Notes: generated from the letters alone by a model not told the origin. A stretch of DNA of 23,868 bases from Methanolapillus africanus (GCF_032714475.1 NZ_JAWDKD010000025.1:1-23868), one strand, 5' to 3'. Shown: positions 7,960-17,841, counted from the first letter of the stretch. Numbers and translations are program-made.

Positions 7960-8008
7960 TTTTTGACGAAACATGAAAAACGGTTGCCATAACGCGTGCG
8001 TCGGCCGC
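7960..8008 (+). repeat. Dispersed GCGCGC-core element, copy b
   Basis: TTTTTGACGAAACATG (7960-7972 onwards) is followed by TTGCCATAACGCGTGCG and TCGGCC. It lies about 120 bases beyond the stop of adhesin 1, with the A-rich side (an A22 run) facing that gene. Confidence 0.75.
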
Positions 8009-8013
8009 AATTC

Positions 8014-8035
8014 AAAAAAAAAAAAAAAAAAAAAA
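8014..8035 (+). repeat. Homopolymer of 22 A
   Basis: Twenty-two consecutive A residues, directly followed by two near-identical copies of ACAGAATAAT (8036-8058). On the minus strand this is a T22 tract beyond the adhesin 1 terminator. The tract length is likely to be unstable and also prone to sequencing error. Confidence 0.85.
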
Positions 8036-8081
8036 CAGAATAATAAAACAGAATAATGAAAAAAAATATTAAAAAAGAAAG

Positions 8082-8108
8082 AAAAAAGACCGCTTTTGCG
8101 GTCTTTTT
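8082..8108 (-). terminator. Adhesin 1 terminator
   Basis: An 11-bp stem (8083-8093 with 8098-8108, loop TTTT, core AGACCGC/GCGGTCT) is followed on the minus strand by a T6 run. The same hairpin core occurs after adhesin 2, and a variant occurs after adhesin 3. Confidence 0.85.
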
Positions 8109-8125
8109 AATTTAAATTTTTTAAT

Positions 8126-10810
8126 TTAAATATTGATTTTCATCAAATATCTGTTGTACGCACAAACAACCGGCGCAATCAACAAAGTCAAAACAACAGG
8201 CACCAATACCCACCAGTCGTTCAGTTGGCAGTAGTTCAAGTAGAAAAACACAATGGATAAAACCACCAGTGCCATCAGAACCAGGTGAATAATCCACCAT
8301 TTGTTGTGCAGCTGAAGTTTGAATTTCTTATACAGGAATGCGCTTTCCGCAATCATCAACATGAATAACAATGCTATCAGCCACCACCATGGGAAAACTT
8401 TACAGGGAGATTCGGCCGTATTCGGAATCGTGAGCGTGTACACGTCGCCGTTTTGCGTCAAATTGTATCCCGAAACCGGCTGAATCGTCATGTCTTCATT
8501 GATCACGATTTTTATGCCGCCGTCAATTGCTTGATAGCCGTTTGGCGCATTCGTTTCATAAATCGTATACGTGGTACCGTGCGTCAGATAGATTTTTTCC
8601 GTGTGACCGGATTGGTTGGTTGTGTAAACCATTTTCGGATTGAAGGAGCTGCCGTTTGCGTCACAAATTTCAAACGTCGCTGTCAGTTTTTTGGATGGGT
8701 CGGCACTGTCGATTTTATCCAAAATTAACATGGCGCCGCTGTTGCTTGATTCAAATCCTTGTACGACGACGGTGTTGTTCGGAGGAATCGTCGCGTTGCC
8801 GGTTCCGCCACCCCCGGTTGTGTTGTTTCCGCCGGCCGGTTTGGGGCGCAAGTGAGAGGCGTCTTCTTCCAAAATAGCTGTCTGCCAACTCAAAATCGGA
8901 ATCCTGTAATCGTAAGACAACGGGTCGCTGTAATCATTCGGTTTCCAAACGCCGGCAGCCGCAAACCAAGACCAGCCGTCAGTTCCGGGATCTTGTTCCC
9001 AGACTTCTTCAGACGTGACGTCCGCAACATCAAAATTCGTATTGATTGTACCGGTCATGATCATTTTTTTCCAAGCGTAAACAGAATCTTTTGCCAATAC
9101 GGCCGGATCGCCAAAGCCGATAAAACGACTGATGTTGGTGGTTCCCGTTACTTTTTCGTTCAAAGCGCTGCAATTCACAACGGACAGCTGATTTCCGGCA
9201 ACATCGGGATAAATTCCAATCAGCCCGCCAATGCTGTCATTGCCGCTGACGTCTCCGACCGTATAGCTTTCGATAAGATTCCCTTTGCCATAAGATCCGG
9301 CAATACCTCCAACATAATCACCATCCGCATCGACATTTCCGGTGGTGTAACATTGAGTAATATTTCCGGCAGAAATAGACCCAACGAGCCCACCGCCATA
9401 ATCTCCGCCGATGTCAGTATTTCCTGTGGCGTAACACTGCGTAATATTTCCGGCAGAAATAAACCCAACGAGTCCGCCGGCATAATTCCCACCGATATCG
9501 ACATTTCCGGCGGCATAACTATTGGTGATGTTGCCGTTGCCCAAAATATCGCCCACAAGGCCGCCACCGTAATCCCCGCTAACGTCAACATTTCCGGCCG
9601 CATAACATTGTACAACATTTATAACAGTTGAACGCCCGACAAGACCGCCGCCGCCATATTGCACATTTACATTTCCGATAGCATAACTTTGGACGACATT
9701 GGCAGCCCCAATGTAACCAACGAGACCACCGGCGTGTTTATCCCCATTTACGTCTCCGGAAGCATAGCTTTTCAATATCGTTCCTCGGAAAAACTGTCCA
9801 ATAAGGCCGCCGGCATATAAACTGTCGGAATTTATATTGGTAGAATCGACATCTCCTGTTGCATAACATTCTGATACGGTTCCATTAAAGTAATATCCGA
9901 CGAGACCCCCGGCATATCCGCTCGGTGATGTCACACTTCCGGAAGCATTGCTTTTTAATATGTTTCCGTCGCTGACATTTCCGACAAGACCGCCGGCGTA
10001 TAACCCAGACATCACATTTCCTGTTGCGTAACTTTCCGATATCGTTCCGTTAAAATCCCCTACAAGACCGCCTGCAATATGTATATCTGCGCTGACAGTC
10101 CCTGTCGCGTGACATTTTGAAATGGTTGCGTTGGTAACATTCCCGGCAAGACCACCGGCGACAAATTGGTCTGCCCTCACGTTTCCGGAAACATAACAAT
10201 CCGACATGGTTCCGTTGTTGAGTACTCCGACAAGGCCGCCAACTTCCTTTCGGCCGGTTATGTTATACGAGTCGGCGGCTGTGAATGAACAATTGAAGAT
10301 AGTAACACCCGATGTAGCTGTGCCATTTCCAACGCCTGCTAAGGAACCAAAATAATATTTATAATTTGTACCATCAAAATTTGTCAAATTTCCTTGCGCG
10401 ATTATATGAACATCTTTTATAATTCCGGAATTGCTGCTTGTACTTTTGACATTACCGAAAAGCCCGTACCCATCATATCTTTGGTCAAGGATCGAAACGC
10501 TGTTTGTTTTTGTAAAAGTTGTCTCTTTTGTAAACGTAATTGAATAACCATCTCCATCAAAAGTTCCGGTAAACGGATTCCCATAATTTCCGATGGAATT
10601 CCATGTTGCTGAATTAATTTCGATATCTTTTGTCAAAATGTAGTCGCCGGCCAAATTACTTCTTATTGCAGATAACTCGGCCTCATTCGTAATCGGAGTC
10701 GGATCCGCTGCCGCCACGCCGGCAAGCAAAATCACTGATAAAAAAATCGATATCATAAACATCGGAAAGATACTTTTTATCCAACTGTCTTTTTTAAAAA
10801 ATTGAGTCAT
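8126..10810 (-). CDS. GLUG-repeat adhesin with SpaA-fold domain and three-helix anchor (adhesin 1)
   Basis: The 894-residue surface protein has a signal peptide (about 1-35, ending GVAAA) and an N-terminal region typical of GLUG proteins (GDYILTKDIEI, GTFDGDGYSITF). About twelve GLUG units of 26-33 residues follow (GGLVGxxxxGxIxxSYATGNV pattern), predicted to form a beta-helix stalk. A conserved spacer and a Thr/Gly/Asn linker come next, then a SpaA/Cna-B-like domain (about 692-798). In that domain K699, E752 in IYETNAPNGY and N797 in IPNT are placed like the Lys-Glu-Asn set that makes internal isopeptide bonds. Three membrane helices follow (about 808-827, 838-859, 866-886). Start ATG 10810 has AGAGG five bases upstream. 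It is the last of three tandem paralogues and has its own terminator. Attachment is inferred from the family. Confidence 0.85.
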   Translation of the reverse strand: MTQFFKKDSWIKSIFPMFMISIFLSVILLAGVAAADPTPITNEAELSAIRSNLAGDYILTKDIEINSATWNSIGNYGNPFTGTFDGDGYSITFTKETTFTKTNSVSILDQRYDGYGLFGNVKSTSSNSGIIKDVHIIAQGNLTNFDGTNYKYYFGSLAGVGNGTATSGVTIFNCSFTAADSYNITGRKEVGGLVGVLNNGTMSDCYVSGNVRADQFVAGGLAGNVTNATISKCHATGTVSADIHIAGGLVGDFNGTISESYATGNVMSGLYAGGLVGNVSDGNILKSNASGSVTSPSGYAGGLVGYYFNGTVSECYATGDVDSTNINSDSLYAGGLIGQFFRGTILKSYASGDVNGDKHAGGLVGYIGAANVVQSYAIGNVNVQYGGGGLVGRSTVINVVQCYAAGNVDVSGDYGGGLVGDILGNGNITNSYAAGNVDIGGNYAGGLVGFISAGNITQCYATGNTDIGGDYGGGLVGSISAGNITQCYTTGNVDADGDYVGGIAGSYGKGNLIESYTVGDVSGNDSIGGLIGIYPDVAGNQLSVVNCSALNEKVTGTTNISRFIGFGDPAVLAKDSVYAWKKMIMTGTINTNFDVADVTSEEVWEQDPGTDGWSWFAAAGVWKPNDYSDPLSYDYRIPILSWQTAILEEDASHLRPKPAGGNNTTGGGGTGNATIPPNNTVVVQGFESSNSGAMLILDKIDSADPSKKLTATFEICDANGSSFNPKMVYTTNQSGHTEKIYLTHGTTYTIYETNAPNGYQAIDGGIKIVINEDMTIQPVSGYNLTQNGDVYTLTIPNTAESPCKVFPWWWLIALLFMLMIAESAFLYKKFKLQLHNKWWIIHLVLMALVVLSIVFFYLNYCQLNDWWVLVPVVLTLLIAPVVCAYNRYLMKINI

Positions 10811-11035
10811 AAAAACCTCTGATTTTGTTAGAAATATACTATAATTAATTAAAATGTGAATATGACATCTGATTTAAATCTGTTGATTTAATAATATTAT
10901 AAAATTCATCAACTATTAGATAACTCATTGAAGATAGTTCCTAAAAACAATCGGGCAACTGAATTAAGGAAATTAAAATAGTGTAAAGAAGAAAAAAATT
11001 AAAAATAAAATATCAAGATGAAACAAAAAAAGAAA
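10811..11035. other. Spacer between adhesins 1 and 2
   Basis: AT-rich with no gene. It contains AGAGG (10820-10816, minus) and TATA-like sequence around 10832-10853 for adhesin 1, and the T-rich minus-strand zone beyond the adhesin 2 terminator. Confidence 0.45.
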
Positions 11036-11062
11036 GAAAAAGACCGCTTTTGCGGTCTTTTT
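11036..11062 (-). terminator. Adhesin 2 terminator
   Basis: The 11-bp hairpin (11037-11047 with 11052-11062, loop TTTT) has the same sequence as that of adhesin 1, and the minus strand beyond it is T-rich. Confidence 0.85.
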
Positions 11063-11080
11063 TAATTTAAACTTTTCAGT

Positions 11081-14000
11081 TTAAATTTTGGATTTCATCA
11101 AATATTTATTGTACACACAAACAACAGGAACAATCAACAAAGTCAAAGCAACCGGTACTAAAATCCACCAGTCGCTCAGTTGGCAGTAGTTCAAGTAGAA
11201 CAGCACAATGGACAAAACAGTCAATGCGATCATGATCAAAAGAACGATCCACCACTTGTTGCTCATTTGTGTGTTGTATTTTTTGTACAGGAATGCACTT
11301 TCCGCAATCATCGCAATGAACAGAAGCGCAATCAACCACCACCAAGAGAAAACTCTGCAAGCGTCAGACGCCGGAGTTTCGACGACTTTGTTCGGAATCG
11401 TGAGCGTGTAAATATCGCCGTTTTGCGTCAAATTGTATCCCGAAACCGGCTGAATGGTCATGTCTTCATTGATGACGACTTTTATGCCGCCGTCAATCGC
11501 TTGATAGCCTTCCGGCGCTTTTGTTTCATAAATCGTGTACGTGGTGCCGTGCGTCAGGAAAATCTGTTCGGTGTGTCCGGATTGGTTGGTCATGTAAACC
11601 ATTTTCGGATTAAACGAATTGCCGGTTGCGTCGCAGATCTCAAACGTCGCCGTCAGCTTTTTGGATGTGTTGGCGCCGTCCACTTTTTCCAAAGTTAATG
11701 TTGCACCGCTGCTGCCACTTGATTCAAAGCCGGCTGCCGTGTTGTTCGGAAGAATCGTTGCGTTGCCGGTTCCACCGCCCCCGGTTGTGTTATTTTCGTC
11801 GGCCGATTTCGGGCGCAAGTGAGAGGCGTCTTCTTCCAAAACAGCTGTCTGCCAGCTCAGAACCGGAATTCTGTAGTCATAAGATAATGGGTTACTGTAA
11901 TCATTCGGTTTCCAAGAGCCGGCCGCTGAAAACCAAGACCAGCCATCGGTTCCCGGATCTTTTTCCCAGACTTCTTCGGACGTGACGTCTTCAATATTAA
12001 AATCCGTATTGATCGTTCCGGTCACGATCATTTTTTTCCAAGCGTAAACAGAATCTTTTGTCAATGCGGCCGGATCGCCGAAACCGATAAATCGACTGAC
12101 ATTGGTTTTTCCTGTTACTTTTTCATTCAAAGCGCTGCAATTCACAACGGACAACTGATTTCCGGCAACGACGGGATAAATTCCAATCAGTCCGCCGACG
12201 CCGTCATTACCGCTGACGTCTCCGACCGTATAACTTTCGGTGATTTTTCCTTTGCCGTAAGATCCGACAAGTCCGCCGACATAATTTCCCCCTGCGTCAA
12301 CATTTCCGGTCGCATAAATTTTGTTGATGGTACAGTTCGCCAAAATATTGCCCACAAACCCGCCGCCATAATCCCCCTCGACATCAACATTTCCGGTGGC
12401 GTAACACTGACTAATACTTCCGTTAAGAACAGACCCTGCAAATCCGCCGGCATAATTTCCGCCGACGTTGACATTTCCGGTCGCATAACTTTGGTTGATG
12501 GTACAGTTCATTGAAATATCGCCCACAAACCCGCCGCCATAATTCTCCCTGACATCAACATTTCCGGTGGAATAGCACTGTGAAGTCGTTAGGAAACTTG
12601 AGCGTCCGACAAGCCCGCCACCCATTGATCCCGAATTTACATTTCCGGCGGCATAACATTGGATGATGCGGGCGCTTCCGACGTCACCAACAAGACCGCC
12701 GGCAAATTTTTCCGCATTCACGTCCCCCAAAGAATAACTATTCGATACCGACCCCCCGAAAATCCACCCAATAAGCCCACCGGCACTTATCCCGCCGCTT
12801 CCAGTCGCACTGACAGATCCTGTCGCATTACATTCCGATATGGCCGAAGTCGAATTGACAAATCCGATCAGACCACCGACATACCCGGCATCAGCTGTCA
12901 CATTTCCGGAAGCATTGCTTTTCGCGATCGCCCCATTATAGATCATAGTTCCGACAAGACCACCACCCTTCGACTTTGATGCTACGTCTCCTGTTGCGTA
13001 ACTTCCCGATATGGATCCCTTATCGAAATTCCCGACAAGACCGCCGGCAGTACGCCCATCGGCCGTCACATTTCCTGTTGCATTACTTTTGATAATATTT
13101 CCGACTCCAAAATGCCCGACAAAACCCCCGATGGAGTTATTCCCACTCACGTTGCCGGTTGCATAACTTAAGGAAATGTCGCCTAAAGTCATGTTGCCGA
13201 CAAGACCGCCGGCTTCATCATCAGTCGCCGTCACGTCGCCGGTTGCATTACTTTCGGAAATATTTCCGTTTCCATAATGCCCGACAAGACCGCCGGTGGA
13301 ATTTTTCCCGCTCACGTTTCCGGTTGCATAACTTAAGGAAATGTCGCCTAAAGTCATGTTGCCGACAAGACCGCCGGATTCATAACCAACCGCTTTCACG
13401 CCGCCGGTTGCATGACTTCCGGAAATATTTCCTTGTTTTTGCCTGCCGACAAGGCCTCCGGTGATGCCATTCCCACTCACATCACCTGTTGCATAACTTT
13501 CGGAAATATCACCTAAATTCATAGTACCGACAAGACCGCCCACATAATACGATCCGTTTATGTCTCCGGAAGCATTACTCTTGGAAACATTTCCTTGGTG
13601 GTGAGTGCCGACAAGACCACCGGCCGACCCAAAACTGTTTATGTTTCCGGTGGTATAACTTTCAGAAATATCTCCACTCATACAAATTCCGACAAGGCCG
13701 CCCACAGCAGTACTTCCTTTTATGTTTCCGGCGGTATAGCTTTCGGAGATACTCCCGTTGCCGGTTCCGACAAGACCGCCCACATAAAGCTCTCCGGTTA
13801 TATTTCCTGTGGCATAGCTCTTAGAAATGTCGCCTAAAGTCATATTGCCGGCAAGACCACCGGTGAAGTTAGTTCCATTCACGTTTCCGGTGGCATAACT
13901 TAAGGAAATATTTCCTTCTTTATGATGCCCGACAAGACCGCCCAAACAATTCGCTCCGGTTATGTTTCCGGTGGTATAGCTTTCAGAAATATTTCCTTTT

Positions 14001-14713
14001 GTAAAGTTGCCGACGAGGCCGCCCATCCAACCATTTCCTGCGACGTCTCCGGTTATATCTCCTGTTGTATAACTTTCAGAAATATTTCCTTCGACACATT
14101 GGCCGACAAGGCCGCCGGCATTAACCGCCCCCCCGTTAACAGAGAGAGCAGAGTTACAATTGCTGATTTCGACGTTATGAGCATATCCAACCAATCCACC
14201 GGTACTATTATTTCCGGTAATTGAATAAGCGGAATTGGTTGTTGTGACAGAGCAATTGGAAATTGTCATCATGTCGCCCGAATTATTACCGACTAAAACC
14301 CCGAAATTTGTTTTATTGTCATTTGTTAAATTTCCATCCACAATGATTGTAAGATTTGAAATTTTTACGGGGGTTGAACTTGAACCATCGACACTTCCGA
14401 ACAAGCCGCATCCATCATATACCCTAAATGTGTTCCTGAAAACAGTGTCTCCTTTAAACGTAATATTTTTTCCGTTTCCGTCAAAAGTACCGGTAAAAGG
14501 ATAATAAGAATTTCCGATGGAATCCCATTCTCCGGCATCAATGATTAAATCGTTCATCAAAATGTAATTCTTGGATAAATTATCAGTTGCGGAGATGTTT
14601 TTTAAATCATCGACCGTTTTTATTTCAACCGGATCGGCCGCCATTGCTGTTCCGCTGAACAAAATGACAGCAATTAAAAATGCTGCGCATAAGAGTGAAA
14701 TTTTCAACCTCAT
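11081..14713 (-). CDS. GLUG-repeat adhesin with SpaA-fold domain, expanded (adhesin 2)
   Basis: The 1210-residue paralogue of adhesin 1 has a signal peptide (about 1-25, ending GTAMA), an N-terminal GLUG-type entry region, about 24 GLUG units of 26-32 residues, a Thr/Gly/Asn linker, a SpaA/Cna-B-like domain and three membrane helices. From the GGLIGIYP unit onward it is nearly the same protein as adhesin 1, while the unit number is doubled. Units 10-11 and 12-13 come from a recent 165-base duplication, with nearly identical DNA around 13157-13214 and 13322-13379. Start ATG 14713 has AAGGAAG five bases upstream and a TATA-like box at 14741-14751. It is probably a long stalk holding the molecule off the membrane. 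Many N-X-S/T sequons suggest glycosylation. Ligand unknown. Confidence 0.85.
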   Translation of the reverse strand: MRLKISLLCAAFLIAVILFSGTAMAADPVEIKTVDDLKNISATDNLSKNYILMNDLIIDAGEWDSIGNSYYPFTGTFDGNGKNITFKGDTVFRNTFRVYDGCGLFGSVDGSSSTPVKISNLTIIVDGNLTNDNKTNFGVLVGNNSGDMMTISNCSVTTTNSAYSITGNNSTGGLVGYAHNVEISNCNSALSVNGGAVNAGGLVGQCVEGNISESYTTGDITGDVAGNGWMGGLVGNFTKGNISESYTTGNITGANCLGGLVGHHKEGNISLSYATGNVNGTNFTGGLAGNMTLGDISKSYATGNITGELYVGGLVGTGNGSISESYTAGNIKGSTAVGGLVGICMSGDISESYTTGNINSFGSAGGLVGTHHQGNVSKSNASGDINGSYYVGGLVGTMNLGDISESYATGDVSGNGITGGLVGRQKQGNISGSHATGGVKAVGYESGGLVGNMTLGDISLSYATGNVSGKNSTGGLVGHYGNGNISESNATGDVTATDDEAGGLVGNMTLGDISLSYATGNVSGNNSIGGFVGHFGVGNIIKSNATGNVTADGRTAGGLVGNFDKGSISGSYATGDVASKSKGGGLVGTMIYNGAIAKSNASGNVTADAGYVGGLIGFVNSTSAISECNATGSVSATGSGGISAGGLIGWIFGGSVSNSYSLGDVNAEKFAGGLVGDVGSARIIQCYAAGNVNSGSMGGGLVGRSSFLTTSQCYSTGNVDVRENYGGGFVGDISMNCTINQSYATGNVNVGGNYAGGFAGSVLNGSISQCYATGNVDVEGDYGGGFVGNILANCTINKIYATGNVDAGGNYVGGLVGSYGKGKITESYTVGDVSGNDGVGGLIGIYPVVAGNQLSVVNCSALNEKVTGKTNVSRFIGFGDPAALTKDSVYAWKKMIVTGTINTDFNIEDVTSEEVWEKDPGTDGWSWFSAAGSWKPNDYSNPLSYDYRIPVLSWQTAVLEEDASHLRPKSADENNTTGGGGTGNATILPNNTAAGFESSGSSGATLTLEKVDGANTSKKLTATFEICDATGNSFNPKMVYMTNQSGHTEQIFLTHGTTYTIYETKAPEGYQAIDGGIKVVINEDMTIQPVSGYNLTQNGDIYTLTIPNKVVETPASDACRVFSWWWLIALLFIAMIAESAFLYKKYNTQMSNKWWIVLLIMIALTVLSIVLFYLNYCQLSDWWILVPVALTLLIVPVVCVYNKYLMKSKI

Positions 14714-14740
14714 AGAATCTTCCTTTTTTAGATAATGGTA

Positions 14741-14751
14741 ATATTATATTA
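14741..14751 (-). promoter_or_regulatory. TATA-like promoter of adhesin 2
   Basis: On the minus strand AATATAATAT lies 28-38 bases before ATG 14713, with the ribosome binding site AAGGAAG between them. Confidence 0.4.
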
Positions 14752-14927
14752 TTAGTCTAACAAATGTTGAAAAACAAATATACTTAAAATAGCCATTATA
14801 ATATCACCATTATATATGTTTATCGCGAATATATGATTATATGACCTTTATCAAGAAAACGAAAAATTGTAGAAGCTGAGTGGAAAAAAAAATGAAAAAA
14901 TGTTAAAAATAGTCTCAAAAAAGAAAG

Positions 14928-14952
14928 AAAAAGACCGTTGAAGCGGTCTTTT
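14928..14952 (-). terminator. Adhesin 3 terminator
   Basis: A 9-bp stem (14929-14937 with 14944-14952, loop TTGAAG) with the same AGACCG/CGGTCT core as the terminators of adhesins 1 and 2, followed on the minus strand by a T-rich tract. It survives although the gene is broken. Confidence 0.75.
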
Positions 14953-14984
14953 CAAGTTTAACCATGTCAGTTTAACTTTTCAGT

Positions 14985-17498
14985 TTAAACCTTGTTTTTC
15001 AGCAAAAATTTGTTGTACACGTAAACGACCGGCGCAATCAGTAAAGTCAAAATAACCGGTACCAATACCCACCAATCGCCCAGTTGGCAATAGTTCAAGT
15101 AGAACAACACGATTGACAAAACAGTCAACGCAATCATAACTAAGAGAACGATCCACCACTTGTTGCTCAGCTGCGGTTTGTATTTTCTGTACAGGAAGGC
15201 ACTTTCTACAATCATCACGATGAACAACAGCGCCACCAGCCACCACCACGGGAAAGCTTTGCAGACGCCCGCGTCAGCCGGCATCTCTTTTGCGGTATTC
15301 GGAATTGTGAGCGTTTACACGCCGCCGTTTTGCGTCAAATTGTATCCCGAAACAGGCTGAATCGTCATATCGTCGTTGATGACGATTTTTATGCCATCAT
15401 CAATTGCTTGATAGCCGCTTGGCGCATTCGTTTCGTAAATCATGTACGTCGTGCCGTGCGTCAGATAGATTTTTTCCGTGTGCCCGGATTGATTGGTGGT
15501 GTAAACCATTTTCGGGCTGAATGAATTGCCGCTTGCGTCACGGATTTCAAACGTCGCCGTCAGTTTTTTGGATGTGTTGCTGCTGTCAACTTTTTCTAAA
15601 ATCAAAATGGTGCCTGTGCCGTTGCTTTCAAATCCTTCCGCAATGGTCGTGTTATTGACAATGGACGCATTGCCGGTTCCGCCGCCGCCGTTACCGCCTG
15701 GCCGGATATATCTGAGATGTGAAGCGTCTTCTTCCAAAACGGCTGTCTGCCATTTCAAAATCGGAATTCTGTAATCGTAGGAGCGTGCGCTGCTATAATA
15801 ATTCGCCTTCCAGCCGGCGGCCGTCAATGCGGACCAGCCGCTTTGTCCGGGATTGAGTTCCCAGAGTTGTTCGGAAGAAACGTCGGAAACATCATAAGTC
15901 GGATCCGTTGTGCCTGTCACAGTCATATTTTCCCAGGCGTAAACATTTGAAGCAATGGTCGGCGTACCGGAAACGCTAACATTTCCAAGAACGCGGCCGA
16001 CGTTTGTTATCCCTTCGACTTTTTCATTCAAAGCCAAGCTGTTTGAAATATCCAGAATCGAACCGACGCCTCCGGTAAAATTGCCGACCAACCCGCCGGC
16101 ATAATTCGTTGCCTTGACGTCTCCAACCACGTAACTTAGAGAAATCGTTGCCTTTTCTGCTTTTCCGATTAATCCGCCGGCATCAGAAGTTGTCGCTTCG
16201 ACGTTTCCTGTCGTGTAACATTTGGAAATATCGACACCGATGTTACCGACGAGTCCGATAAGACCGCCGGCTTCTGTATCCGACTTAACGTTTCCGGTTG
16301 TGTAACTTCCCGAAATATTACCAACGCTGAATTGTCCGACAAGTCCGCCCGCCGAATGACCTGATCCGGTCACATTTCCGGAAGCACTGCAGTTAGAAAT
16401 ACTCGTGTTCGATATGTGTCCGACAAGTCCTCCGGTATTGTTTACACTGTTGACGTTTCCGGCGGCATAACTTTCAGAAATATTGCCGTTGAAGATCCAC
16501 CCGATCAAACCGCCAACATCGTCGCCCGACCCGGTCGCCGTAACATTTCCGGTGGCATAGCACTTTAAGATATTACTGTTGCCATTAGATAATCCGATCA
16601 AACCACCCGCATTGCCTATACCTCCGACGGTGACATCTCCGGCCGCATAACTTTCTGAGAGGTTTGTTCCGTGGAAACTGCCGGTCAGCCCGCCCGCAGA
16701 ATAGGCGGCGTATACATTTCCGGTGGCATAGCTTTTAGAGATATTACCGGATTGAAAATTACCGACCAAACCGCCGGCATAATCGCCATTATTACCCGTT
16801 ACATTGCCGATTGCATTACAGTTGTCAATGTTTCCGTTTCCGATTCTTCCAACCAAACCGCCGGTATCTTGATTAATTGATTCAACATTGAGATTGGAAG
16901 AACTATCTTTAATAGTTCCGTTTCCGAGATAGCCAATCAAACCACCAACGAAACGATCCCCTTTAATTGAATAAGAAGCGTCTGTTGCTGTGACCGTACA
17001 ATTTTCAATATGAACAGCGCTACCGTTGATGGCCTATCCAATCAACGCACCCGTGTGTTTATTGAAAATGTTCGTGTTATTGTTTGTCAAATTTCCGGAA
17101 ACCATGATGGCGACATTAGAAATGTCTGCTGAATTGCCAACGTTTCCAAACAAACCATAACTGTCATTTGTATTGGCACTGTTTGTGAAAGTCGTATTAT
17201 CCGAAAATGTGATCGTATGACCGTTTCCATTAAAAGTCCCGGTAAACGGGGTTGAATTATTGCCGATTGACTGCCAACTTCCGGAACCGATTGATATGTT
17301 ATCCGTGAGAATATAATCTCCGGACAAATTTGTTGGCGTATTGATTGCCATCAATTCTGCAATGTTATTAATCGGCGTTACCGCCGCTGCTGTACCACAC
17401 AATAAAAATATTGTTAAAAAAATTGTCAACCCAAATAATAATGATTTGCCTTTCATTGAATCACTTATTGAAATTCTATACTCAATTACCCTACTCAA
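14985..17498 (-). pseudogene. GLUG/SpaA adhesin 3, interrupted by in-frame TAG and TAA
   Basis: One continuous frame with the architecture of adhesins 1 and 2: signal peptide, GLUG entry region, about ten to eleven GLUG units, SpaA/Cna-B-like domain and three membrane helices. It is interrupted twice without any frameshift. A TAG (17034-17036) falls where GALIG is followed by AINGS, and a TAA (15315-15317) replaces the Tyr codon of the GDVYTLTIPN motif seen intact in both paralogues. Everything after each stop still reads as good protein, so the damage is recent. The first codon is either TTG 17498 or, more likely, ATG 17456, directly before the Lys-Gly-Lys and hydrophobic signal peptide; neither has a clear ribosome binding site. 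If TAG were read as pyrrolysine, the product would end before the membrane anchor and could be released. Confidence 0.85.
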
Positions 17499-17767
17499 TT
17501 ACCCCGTTTTTTTATAAAATGAATAATATAAATTGATTATTTATTAATAATCAATCCGAATTAATAGAACTTCACAAATAAATACATTATTGACAGTATA
17601 ATCTTATAAGCCCTTATGAAAATTACAACATTGATGTAAAGATAACAATTTTTATAAAATTGATTTTCTTCTAATTGTTCTAAATAAAAATGTTAAGAGA
17701 ATGCCTGTATTGAAATTTGATGCCGATACGTATGGTTTTGAAATGCTTTGGGGTTCCCTTGGTAAAA
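17499..17767. other. Divergent intergenic stretch between adhesin 3 and the RNA candidate
   Basis: AT-rich with no ORF supported. TATA-like sequences for the minus-strand adhesin 3 are possible around 17519-17550. Nothing else is recognised. Confidence 0.4.
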
Positions 17768-17775
17768 TTTATAAA
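17768..17775 (+). promoter_or_regulatory. Strong TATA box upstream of the RNA candidate
   Basis: TTTATAAA, one of the cleanest TATA boxes in the window, gives a predicted start near 17797-17803. That is about 210 bases before rpl10e and about 40 bases before the structured segment. Confidence 0.6.
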
Positions 17776-17841
17776 CCCTGAATGTATTACAGGTACCAAA
17801 ATCGTGCTTTATTTTGTTAAACCAAAATCCGTGCCGCATCG

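Noticed and set aside
8759..9631. 290-codon + strand ORF opposite adhesin 1
   Set aside because: It is the antisense of the GLUG repeats; the periodic VxISGxITLxNISG pattern only mirrors the coding strand, and it has no ribosome binding site.
12200..14150. CRISPR-like array of regularly spaced repeats
   Set aside because: The roughly 80-base periodicity is in-frame coding for GLUG units, the repeats are imperfect, and there are no spacers or cas genes.
17034..17036. Frameshift in adhesin 3
   Set aside because: The frame is the same before and after both interruptions; they are base substitutions to stop codons, not frameshifts.
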